64,000 nt of DNA from Szabonella sp046295215. GTDB lineage: Bacteria; Pseudomonadota; Alphaproteobacteria; Rhodobacterales; Rhodobacteraceae. Shown piece after piece: positions 17,191-23,416 of this stretch; the stretch's first letter is position 1, and the number at the start of each line of letters is the position of its first letter. Both the position numbers and the translations under genes were made by a program. The notes beneath the pieces were generated by a model. The model did no database searches, had not been told where the DNA came from, and was given only the letters and a program-made list of their open reading frames with translations. The stretch spans positions 14,696 through 78,695 of the forward strand of contig JBKBNP010000014.1 of assembly GCA_046295215.1 (NCBI GenBank), written 5' to 3'.

Positions 17191-18165
17191 CTACCAGCGC
17201 AGAACCACCGCGCCCCATGCGAGGCCGCCGCCGATGGCCTCGGTCACGATCAGGTCGCCCGGTTTGATCTGCCCGCGCGCCACACCCACCGACAGGGCCA
17301 GCGGAATGGAGGCGGCAGAGGTGTTGCCATGATCCTGAAGCGTCACGACGACCCGCTCCATCGGCACCTGCATGCGCTGCGCGGTGGCCGCGATGATGCG
17401 CAGATTGGCCTGATGCGGCACGATCCAGTCGACATCGCCGCTGTTGAGACCGGCCTTTTCCAGCGCGGTTTCAGCTGTCGAGGCCAGTTTTTCCACCGCT
17501 TGCCGGAACAACTGGTTGCCCTGCATCCGCAGCTTGCCGGCGGTGCCGGTGGTCGACACACCGCCATCGACATAGAGCATGTCGCGGTAGCGCCCGTCGG
17601 AATTGAGGTCGGAGGCGAGGATGCCGCGGTCGGTGGCGCTCCCCGTGCCCTCGGCGGCCTCCAGCACCACGGCGCCCGCCCCGTCCCCGAAAAGGACACA
17701 GGTGGCGCGGTCGGTCCAGTCCATGATCCGGCTGAAGGTTTCCGCCCCGATCACCAGCACCCGCCGCGCCTGTCCCGACAGAATCAGCGCATTGGCATTG
17801 GTCAGCGCAAAGACGAATCCGGCGCAGACCGCCTGCACGTCGAACCCGTAGCCGCGCGTCATGCCCAGGCCCTCCTGCACCATCGTCGCGACGGAGGGAA
17901 AGGTGAGGTCGGGGGTGGAGGTTGCGACGATCACCGCGTCGATGTCATCCGCGTCCATTCCCGCCGAGGCCAGCGCGTTGCGGGCGGCCACAATGGCCAT
18001 CTGCGATGTCGTCTGTCCTTCGGCGGCGAAATGGCGCCGCTCGATCCCGGACCGGCTGCGGATCCACTCGTCAGAGGTTTCGAGCGTGGCCTCGAAGTCG
18101 CTGTTGGGCACGATGTGTTCCGGAAGGTAATGCCCGACACCCTTTATGACCGCACGCATCGTCAT
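17191..18165 (-). CDS. fabH: Beta-ketoacyl-ACP synthase III
   Basis: Starts fatty acid synthesis by condensing acetyl-CoA with malonyl-ACP. The 324-residue protein has the catalytic triad of the family: Cys114 in QAVCAGF, His in PHQANLRI and Asn in DHGNTSAAS. The glycine-rich GGGLAWGA near the end is also standard. Its ATG overlaps the plsX stop as ATGA, so the two are translationally coupled. A gap of 92 bases separates it from ihfA downstream. Confidence 0.97.
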   Translation of the reverse strand: MTMRAVIKGVGHYLPEHIVPNSDFEATLETSDEWIRSRSGIERRHFAAEGQTTSQMAIVAARNALASAGMDADDIDAVIVATSTPDLTFPSVATMVQEGLGMTRGYGFDVQAVCAGFVFALTNANALILSGQARRVLVIGAETFSRIMDWTDRATCVLFGDGAGAVVLEAAEGTGSATDRGILASDLNSDGRYRDMLYVDGGVSTTGTAGKLRMQGNQLFRQAVEKLASTAETALEKAGLNSGDVDWIVPHQANLRIIAATAQRMQVPMERVVVTLQDHGNTSAASIPLALSVGVARGQIKPGDLIVTEAIGGGLAWGAVVLRW

Positions 18166-19331
18166 GCTTTTGTACCACTTTCATTGCCTTCCCGGTCTGG
18201 TCCGGGGCCAACGGCCTCGCCCGCAGGTCTTGCAGCTTCTGCCGCCTCCATCGCCGCTGCAAGCCGCGCCGCGACGCGGGCCTGAAATCCCGATTGCGCA
18301 AGCTGGAAGGCCAGCTTGATCGCCGAGGACACGCCCGTATCGTCCGCTGAACCGTGGGATTTAACAACCGTTCCGTTCAGGCCCAGAAACACCCCGCCAT
18401 TGACGCGGCGCGGGTCGATGCGCTTGCGCAATCGTTTCAACGAGGCGAGTGCCAGCAGGGCCGCGATCTTGGACAGGAAGGTGGCGTTGAACGCCTCGCG
18501 CAGAAAGTCGGAGATCAGCTTGGCCGTGCCCTCGCCGGTCTTGAGCGCGACATTGCCGGTGAAACCGTCGGTCACGATCACATCCGCCCGGTCGCCGGGG
18601 ATGTCGCCGCCCTCGACGAATCCCACAAATTCAAATCCGCCGGGAATGGCCGCTGCGGCCATCAGTTCCGCCGCCAGCCGCAATTCGCCACGGCCCTTGT
18701 GTTCCTCGGTCCCGACATTGAGCAGGCCCACACGCGGCCGTGCAAGGTTCAGACCATTGCGCGCATAGGAGGCGCCCATCAGCGCATATTGCACCAGATC
18801 CTCGGGATCGGCCTTCACATCGGCGCCCACGTCGAGCATCACATTGAACCCGCCCGGGTTGCGCGAGGGCCAGAGGCAGGCAATGGCGGGGCGGTTCACA
18901 CCCGGCAGCTTGCGCAGCCGGATCATCGACACCGCCATCAGCGCGCCGGTATTGCCGCAGGACACCGCCGCCAGCGCCTCGCCGCTGCGCAGGCTGTCGA
19001 TGCAGGACCACATCGACGTGTCCTGCCCCTTGCGCATGACCTGACTTGGCTTGTCATGCATCGTCACGACGCCGGTGGCGTGGCGGATGTCGCACCGGCC
19101 TGCAAGGATCGCGTGGCGATCCACCATCGGATGCAGAACCGCCTCGTCGCCATGCAGGATGAAGGCGATATCCGGGTTCTTGTCGGCGGAACGCACAAGG
19201 CCCGCGACAACCGCCGCAGGCCCCCTGTCACCGCCCATCGCGTCAACGGAAATCACGATCCGGCCCGAAACCTGCCCGAGAGCCCCCTGACCTGTCGTCG
19301 GTGCAACAGGATGTGCGTCTTCCAGAACCAT
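18162..19331 (-). CDS. plsX: Phosphate acyltransferase PlsX
   Basis: Makes acyl-phosphate from acyl-ACP for phospholipid synthesis, a peripheral membrane enzyme. The signature SVDAMGGDRGP appears at about residue 30, and SCGNTGALMA and VIVTDGFTGNVALKT are further family motifs. The total of 389 residues is about 20-30 longer than usual at the N terminus; the first 22 residues are not typical and a downstream GTG near the SGRIVISVDAMGGD segment may be the true start. It sits between rpmF and fabH, the classical order. Confidence 0.93.
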   Translation of the reverse strand: MVLEDAHPVAPTTGQGALGQVSGRIVISVDAMGGDRGPAAVVAGLVRSADKNPDIAFILHGDEAVLHPMVDRHAILAGRCDIRHATGVVTMHDKPSQVMRKGQDTSMWSCIDSLRSGEALAAVSCGNTGALMAVSMIRLRKLPGVNRPAIACLWPSRNPGGFNVMLDVGADVKADPEDLVQYALMGASYARNGLNLARPRVGLLNVGTEEHKGRGELRLAAELMAAAAIPGGFEFVGFVEGGDIPGDRADVIVTDGFTGNVALKTGEGTAKLISDFLREAFNATFLSKIAALLALASLKRLRKRIDPRRVNGGVFLGLNGTVVKSHGSADDTGVSSAIKLAFQLAQSGFQARVAARLAAAMEAAEAARPAGEAVGPGPDREGNESGTKA

Positions 19332-19355
19332 GTGCCGGGCGGCGTGAGAACGGGC

Positions 19356-19562
19356 TTACGCCGCGTCCTCGTCCAGATCGACTTCCTGCGTGGTGGCGAC
19401 GACTTCGCGTGCGTCATAGTGACCGCAAGCCCCGCAAACGTGATGCGGGCGCTTCAACTCGCCACAGTTCGGGCAATCGGCGGGGTTCGATGCGACCAGC
19501 GCATCATGGGCACGCCGCATGTTGCGGCGCGATTTCGTGACTCGGTTCTGAGGGACAGCCAT
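19356..19562 (-). CDS. rpmF: 50S ribosomal protein L32
   Basis: A 68-residue protein with the L32 N terminus MAVPQNRVTKSRRNMRRAHD. It contains a CPNC...CGAC zinc-binding pair, so this is the zinc-containing (C+) form. The acidic C-terminal tail is usual in alphaproteobacteria. It is followed after 24 bases by plsX. The DUF177 gene lies upstream on the same strand, the common yceD-rpmF arrangement. Confidence 0.97.
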   Translation of the reverse strand: MAVPQNRVTKSRRNMRRAHDALVASNPADCPNCGELKRPHHVCGACGHYDAREVVATTQEVDLDEDAA

Positions 19563-19736
19563 GTCTCAACCTCGGGTTTTGGGGGACATGCCCCTGATTT
19601 TTCTTCGGAATCTGGCCTGCGTTCCGGGGTCGGAAAGCGCCTGATCCATCTTGCAAACGAGGCGCGGAACATACTGCGATTCTGGCCATGCGCAAGTCTT
19701 TTCTGCCGAATTTTCAGGCGGGCGGCTCTGCTGTGG

Positions 19737-20384
19737 TCAGGGGGCCTTGTCATCCGTGGGGTCGTCCGTGGTGTCGTTTGCCGCCGGACCGCTGGCCGGG
19801 TTCGCGCCACGGTGTGCCGCCGCAGCTCCGAGGCTGTCGCGCAGGGAGGACAGGGCGGCAAAAGGCTTGAGGTCGCTGTCGCGCAGCGGGATGGTCTCAT
19901 CAGGGGCAAAGACCGCCTCGCCCAGATCGGCCCCCGCCGCACGGGGATAGTCGGGCAGGGCGAGCGCAAGCGCCTCCATCGTCACCTCGCGCAGGTCGAT
20001 GCGATCGGGCATCGGTTCGGCGCTGTCATCCTCGGGCATCTCCGCTTCTTCGCCTTCAGGCCAGACCATGCCCTCGACATAGCGCCGCAGCACGGTGTTG
20101 GCGACGCGCGTTTCTACCGGGGCCAGGGTCACGACACAGGGCTGGATCACCCGCGCCTCCAGCCGCGCCTCCAGTTCGAAATCGCCGTGTCCCGCCGGGC
20201 GGATCTCTCCGCACAGGCGCAGATGGGGCAGGGCCGAGAGGCCGAGCGCCTCGACCATCGCCCTGCGCCCTGGGGCATCAAGCGTGACGTCGAAGCGCAG
20301 CGGTTTGCGTGTGGGCAGGCCGCCCACGCGGAATGCGGGCGGAAAGGGCCCCGGGGGGGTGGGCTTGCCGGATTTCTGGGACAT
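19737..20384 (-). CDS. DUF177 (YceD) family protein
   Basis: A 215-residue protein of the DUF177 family, which accompanies rpmF in most bacteria; in some species YceD homologues are linked to 23S rRNA accumulation. Conserved features visible are CVVTLAPVETRV (the conserved Cys and Pro region), WPEGEE and the central acidic segment, then IDLREVTMEALALALPDYPR, where the usual conserved Cys after the Pro is Tyr. The start was set at ATG 20384, which follows GGAG with 6-base spacing. It is divergent from bamE, with 154 bases between. The gap of 174 bases to rpmF holds no gene I can see. Confidence 0.82.
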   Translation of the reverse strand: MSQKSGKPTPPGPFPPAFRVGGLPTRKPLRFDVTLDAPGRRAMVEALGLSALPHLRLCGEIRPAGHGDFELEARLEARVIQPCVVTLAPVETRVANTVLRRYVEGMVWPEGEEAEMPEDDSAEPMPDRIDLREVTMEALALALPDYPRAAGADLGEAVFAPDETIPLRDSDLKPFAALSSLRDSLGAAAAHRGANPASGPAANDTTDDPTDDKAP

Positions 20385-20538
20385 CTGCCACTCCGTTCTG
20401 ATCCGATCCGCGCCGGTGCGATCTGGCCCCGCGCGCTTTCCTTTGCTTGAACATGAAGCCGAGCTTCTGTAAGCCAAGGTGAATGCCGGAAAACCGGCTC
20501 GGGATACGGGGCTTGGCCCGGCAAGGCAAGGGGTGACG

Positions 20539-21060
20539 ATGCGACGTCGGGTTGGGCGAGGGCAATCTGGGCAGATGCGCGGCGCGCCCGGAGTGGCGGC
20601 AGGGGTTCGGGCAACGATTGTCAGGCTGTTCATGCTGGGTGCGTTGACGCTGGTTGTCGCCTGCGGACCCATCATCCGCAATCATGGATACATTCCTTCC
20701 GACGACGATCTGGCGCGGCTGGAGGTCGGTGTGGATACGCGCGACAGCGTGGCGGCGGTGGTTGGCCGTCCCTCTGCGGCGGGTCTGCTGAACGATGACG
20801 GCTGGTATTATGTGCAAAGCCGCTGGCGTCACTATGGACCGGCTGCCCCGCGGGAGATCGACCGCCAGCTTGTCGCTATTTCGTTCAACCAGCGCGGCGT
20901 GGTCGAGAATATCGAGCGCTTCACGCTGGAGGATGGCCGGGTCGTGCCGCTGTCGCGCCGTGTGACCGAAACCAACATCAAGGGCGTGAGCGTGATCGGA
21001 CAACTCCTGGGCAATCTCGGGGTGTTCAATCCGGGCCAGTTCCTCCAACGGCGGCCCTGA
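20539..21060 (+). CDS. bamE: Outer membrane assembly lipoprotein BamE
   Basis: A lipoprotein of the SmpA/OmlA family that stabilises the BAM complex inserting outer-membrane proteins. A hydrophobic signal segment ends in a lipobox-like LVVAC, so the mature protein starts at that Cys, followed by GPIIRNHGYIPSDDDLARLEVG, which matches the BamE start. The conserved motif around GRPSAAG and WYYVQS is also present. The start is uncertain: ATG 20539 gives a long N-region and ATG 20575 a more usual signal peptide. It is divergent from the DUF177 gene. Confidence 0.88.
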   Translation: MRRRVGRGQSGQMRGAPGVAAGVRATIVRLFMLGALTLVVACGPIIRNHGYIPSDDDLARLEVGVDTRDSVAAVVGRPSAAGLLNDDGWYYVQSRWRHYGPAAPREIDRQLVAISFNQRGVVENIERFTLEDGRVVPLSRRVTETNIKGVSVIGQLLGNLGVFNPGQFLQRRP

Positions 21061-21069
21061 CGGTGGCTT

Positions 21070-21087
21070 GCCCCCGCTGCCGGGGGC
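21070..21087 (+). terminator. GC-rich hairpin after bamE
   Basis: GCCCCCG (21070-21076), loop CTGC, CGGGGGC (21081-21087) form a perfect 7-bp stem beginning 9 bases after the bamE stop. There is no T-run after it, so it may be a weak terminator or an mRNA-protecting stem rather than a strong intrinsic terminator. Confidence 0.45.
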
Positions 21088-21146
21088 GGGCATAGTGCGG
21101 CCAACTGGGTGACCGGACAGCCTCCGGCACCACAAAGGGGCCGCGC

Positions 21147-21887
21147 ATGCTGGCACTGGAAAAAGGCCGCTACCGCAGCCGACTCTGTTCGGGGGCGGAG
21201 GATATCCGGGCCGCGCAGCGGTTGCGCTACCGCAGTTTCATTGATGCGCAGGGTGACGGGCTGGATGCGGACCGCTTTGACGACATCTGCCAGCATGTGC
21301 TGATCGAGGAGGAGGGCGTGGCCGGACCTGTAGGCTGCTTTCGCCTTCTTTCATTGCCGGACGGATCGGCGATCACGCAAAGCTATTCGGCACAGTTCTA
21401 CGATCTTTCGGCACTGGCCGGAATCGGCGCGCCACTGCTGGAGCTTGGTCGTTTCTGCATCCGGGCCGACCGGATGGACCCCGACATCCTTCGTCTTGCC
21501 TGGGGCGCGCTGACCCGTTTCGTCGATGCGCGCAAGGTTGCGATGCTCTTTGGCTGTTCTTCCTTCCGTGGCACGGATCCGGCGCCCTATCGCGACGCTT
21601 TCGCCGTTCTGGGGGCGCGTCATCTGGCCCCCGAGGCGCGCAGGCCAGCCCCCCGCGCGCCCGAGACCTATGGCTTTGCCGCCGATCTGATCGGCCATGA
21701 GCCCGACCCGCGCGAGGCGTTGCGGCGGATGCCGCCCCTGCTGCGCACCTATCTTCTGATGGGGGGATGGGTGAGCGACCATGCGGTGATCGACCGAGGG
21801 CTCGGCACGCTGCATGTGTTCACCGGGCTGGAGATCGGGGCCATTCCGCAGCAACGCGCACGACTGCTGCGCGGCGTCGCGGCCTGA
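21147..21887 (+). CDS. olsB: Ornithine-acyl-ACP N-acyltransferase-like protein (OlsB family)
   Basis: A 246-residue GNAT-fold acyltransferase of the OlsB family, which attaches a 3-hydroxyacyl chain from ACP to the alpha-amino group of ornithine to give lyso-ornithine lipid, a phosphorus-free membrane lipid precursor. Supporting features are LRYRSFIDAQGDG near residue 30, the ELGRFCIRADRM motif, and FGCSSFRGTDP, all typical. OlsA, normally the adjacent gene, is absent; the next gene is on the opposite strand with no gap between the stops. An OlsA function must come from elsewhere, possibly the PlsC-type protein at 3.8 kb. Confidence 0.85.
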   Translation: MLALEKGRYRSRLCSGAEDIRAAQRLRYRSFIDAQGDGLDADRFDDICQHVLIEEEGVAGPVGCFRLLSLPDGSAITQSYSAQFYDLSALAGIGAPLLELGRFCIRADRMDPDILRLAWGALTRFVDARKVAMLFGCSSFRGTDPAPYRDAFAVLGARHLAPEARRPAPRAPETYGFAADLIGHEPDPREALRRMPPLLRTYLLMGGWVSDHAVIDRGLGTLHVFTGLEIGAIPQQRARLLRGVAA

Positions 21888-22253
21888 TCAGCCGCGCGGG
21901 GCCTTGGGGATCACGCCGATCTGATCCAGAATCGACTCCAGCGCACTTTGCGCCGGTCGGGTGGCCCTGGCTTTCAGCGCGTCGAAACGTTTGCGCAATG
22001 CGGTTTTTTCCGGTCCTTTGCAGTCGTTCCAGGGTCGGTCCTGCAAGCCCATCACCAGCACATAATAGCCGATGAAATGCGGCGCCGTGCCGGAGTCGAT
22101 CAGCCGGAGATAGGCGGCATCGGCCCCGAGGGCGCGCAACTCCTCTGCCGTGCCGATTCCCGCACGCAGAAACGCCGCCTCTGTCGCAGGTCCGATGTTT
22201 CGGATCGACGAGACGGGAGTTCCGGCGGGCAGGGGCGGGGCTGTGTCGGTCAT
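21888..22253 (-). CDS. TfoX C-terminal domain-like protein
   Basis: A 121-residue protein resembling the C-terminal domain of TfoX/Sxy, a helix-hairpin-helix-like fold: SSIRNIGPATEAAFLRAGIGTAEELRALGADAAYLRL is the family core, with the NIGP turn. The N-terminal TfoX domain is absent. TfoX regulates competence genes in Gammaproteobacteria, but the function of such stand-alone C-terminal domains is unknown. It ends directly against olsB with no intervening bases. The second half (LGLQDRPWNDC onward) has a single Cys and a Lys/Arg-rich helix. Confidence 0.8.
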   Translation of the reverse strand: MTDTAPPLPAGTPVSSIRNIGPATEAAFLRAGIGTAEELRALGADAAYLRLIDSGTAPHFIGYYVLVMGLQDRPWNDCKGPEKTALRKRFDALKARATRPAQSALESILDQIGVIPKAPRG

Positions 22254-22310
22254 CAGACCGTTCTGGAGCCCTGTCCCTCGGTGGTCAAGCCCGGCCTTGC
22301 GCCGCCCGGA

Positions 22311-22442
22311 TCAGATCGAGGCCCAGTCGCGAAAGATCGGCTGGCCCTGCTGCGGCGTCGTGGTGCCGGACTGCTGGCCCTGCTGCTGCTGGGGGGAAGG
22401 TTGGGTATCGCCTTGCTGCGGTTTAGCGGGCATTTTTGCCAT
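22311..22442 (-). CDS. Tiny Gln/Pro-rich hypothetical protein
   Basis: An open frame of 43 codons starting MAKMPAKPQQGDTQPS, then a run rich in Gln, Gly, Thr and Pro, and ending QPIFRDWASI. The composition is unlike its neighbours, and no domain, signal peptide or membrane span is visible. No good ribosome binding site is spaced correctly: AGGAGG lies about 20 bases upstream. It fills an otherwise gene-less gap between the TfoX-like gene and the Rrf2 regulator. It may be a real small protein of Rhodobacterales or a chance frame; I lean slightly towards real because of the compact, well-ended sequence. Confidence 0.45.
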   Translation of the reverse strand: MAKMPAKPQQGDTQPSPQQQQGQQSGTTTPQQGQPIFRDWASI

Positions 22443-22625
22443 TTGTCTGCATCCGTTTGCGGGGGCCTCCTGCCAAGGCTTGGTCCGCGTTGATTGTTTT
22501 TGGTCCTGCCGGGTCAGGCTGCGCTGACTTTATGGCGGATATGGGGCGATCTATGCGCAGGAAATGCCCCCCGCAAGGCAGCTTCGCCGGGACTGCGCGG
22601 GCTTTGGCTCACGGATTGAAACAAT

Positions 22626-23060
22626 TCAGGCGGCGCGTAACAGTTTCATCAAATCGTCATTGCCGGAGACCAGATCGCGCAATGTGACGCGGTCCAGCGT
22701 GGCATAGAACGCCTCCAGCGCCTCGGCAAAGACGCATTTCAGCCGGCAGCAATCGCGCAGCGGGCATTCGCTGACCTCTGCCGCCATGCATTGCGTGAAG
22801 GGCACCGTGCTTTCCAAGGCGCGGATGACCCGCCCGATCCGGATGTCCTCGGGCGGATGCGCCAGCCGCAACCCGCCCGACCGCCCGCGCACCGTGGCCA
22901 GAACACCGTGCCGGGCAAGTTTATGGATCACCTGCGCGAGATGGTTTTCCGAGGCATTGCAGGCTGTCGCGACATCCTGCTTGCGCACGGTGCGACCGGG
23001 ATTGGCGGCGCAATACATCAGCGTCCGCATGGCAAGGTTGCTTCGGGTGGTCAATCGCAT
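22626..23060 (-). CDS. nsrR: Rrf2-family iron-sulfur regulator, NsrR-like
   Basis: A 144-residue winged-helix regulator. The N-terminal HTH (NHLAQVIHKLARHGVLATVRGRSGG) closely follows the pattern of E. coli NsrR, and RLAHPPEDIRIGRVIRALE continues it. Cysteines at 91, 99, 104, 105 and 109 lie in the cluster-binding region; C99 and C105 align with two NsrR ligands, and C91 may be the third. NsrR proteins hold an iron-sulfur cluster that reacts with nitric oxide and releases repression. The spacing C91-C99 is larger than in E. coli, so another Rrf2 subfamily (for example RirA-like) cannot be excluded. ATG 23060 was chosen to match the family N terminus. The neighbour upstream is the glycogen operon, divergent. 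Confidence 0.8.
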   Translation of the reverse strand: MRLTTRSNLAMRTLMYCAANPGRTVRKQDVATACNASENHLAQVIHKLARHGVLATVRGRSGGLRLAHPPEDIRIGRVIRALESTVPFTQCMAAEVSECPLRDCCRLKCVFAEALEAFYATLDRVTLRDLVSGNDDLMKLLRAA

Positions 23061-23230
23061 GGCAGGGCCTTCTCGGGATCGGGCAACGGGCACATTCCAG
23101 TGTGATCCTCTTGCGCGAAAGGTCGCCCTGCCATGATCCAGATCAGTTTTATCCCCATGCTGTGAATTCGGGCAAAATGCTCCATTCCGGTCGATTGCGG
23201 GTTTGACAGGATGATCCGGTGAGTGGCCTG

Positions 23231-23240
23231 AAACCGGTTT
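23231..23240. promoter_or_regulatory. LacI-type operator candidate, glg box 1
   Basis: AAACCGGTTT is a perfect 10-bp palindrome with a central CG, the usual form of LacI/GalR-family operators, followed by G as in the other three boxes. It lies 22 bases downstream of the TTGACA hexamer, about where the -10 element or start of transcription would be, so a bound repressor would block glgP transcription. The same pattern recurs at 23308, 48353 and 48541. Confidence 0.55.
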
Positions 23241-23307
23241 GGGATTGGGTATTCTCGAAAACTTCTTGATTCATCTCATTTTCCGGGTAGATGGTTGCGC
23301 TAACATG

Positions 23308-23319
23308 AAAGCGGTTTGA
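23308..23319. promoter_or_regulatory. LacI-type operator candidate, glg box 2
   Basis: AAAGCGGTTTGA is identical over 12 bases to the box upstream of aglE (48541-48552). It is a pseudo-palindrome (AAA-N-CG-N-TTT) centred on CG. It lies 77 bases from box 1 and about 100 bases upstream of the glgP start codon. Confidence 0.55.
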
Positions 23320-23416
23320 CTGGCGAAAAGTCTGCCCGCTTTGTGGCCGCTTGTCAGGGCGACCGGTGCCGGGCAAGAGTTGTATCTATGTCTCTTGCCG
23401 GTCCGTCCGGCCCAGT

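Larger units (their letters stand above)
23061..23416. other. Intergenic region between nsrR-like gene and glgP
   Basis: A 356-base region with no convincing gene. It holds the divergent promoters of the Rrf2 regulator and the glycogen operon. TTGACA at 23203-23208 is a perfect -35 hexamer pointing toward glgP, and two LacI-type boxes (listed separately) follow it. The 12-mer TTTGACAGGATG that includes this hexamer is also present in the aglR-aglE intergenic region. Parts of it are AT-richer than the flanking genes, as expected of a promoter region. Confidence 0.6.
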
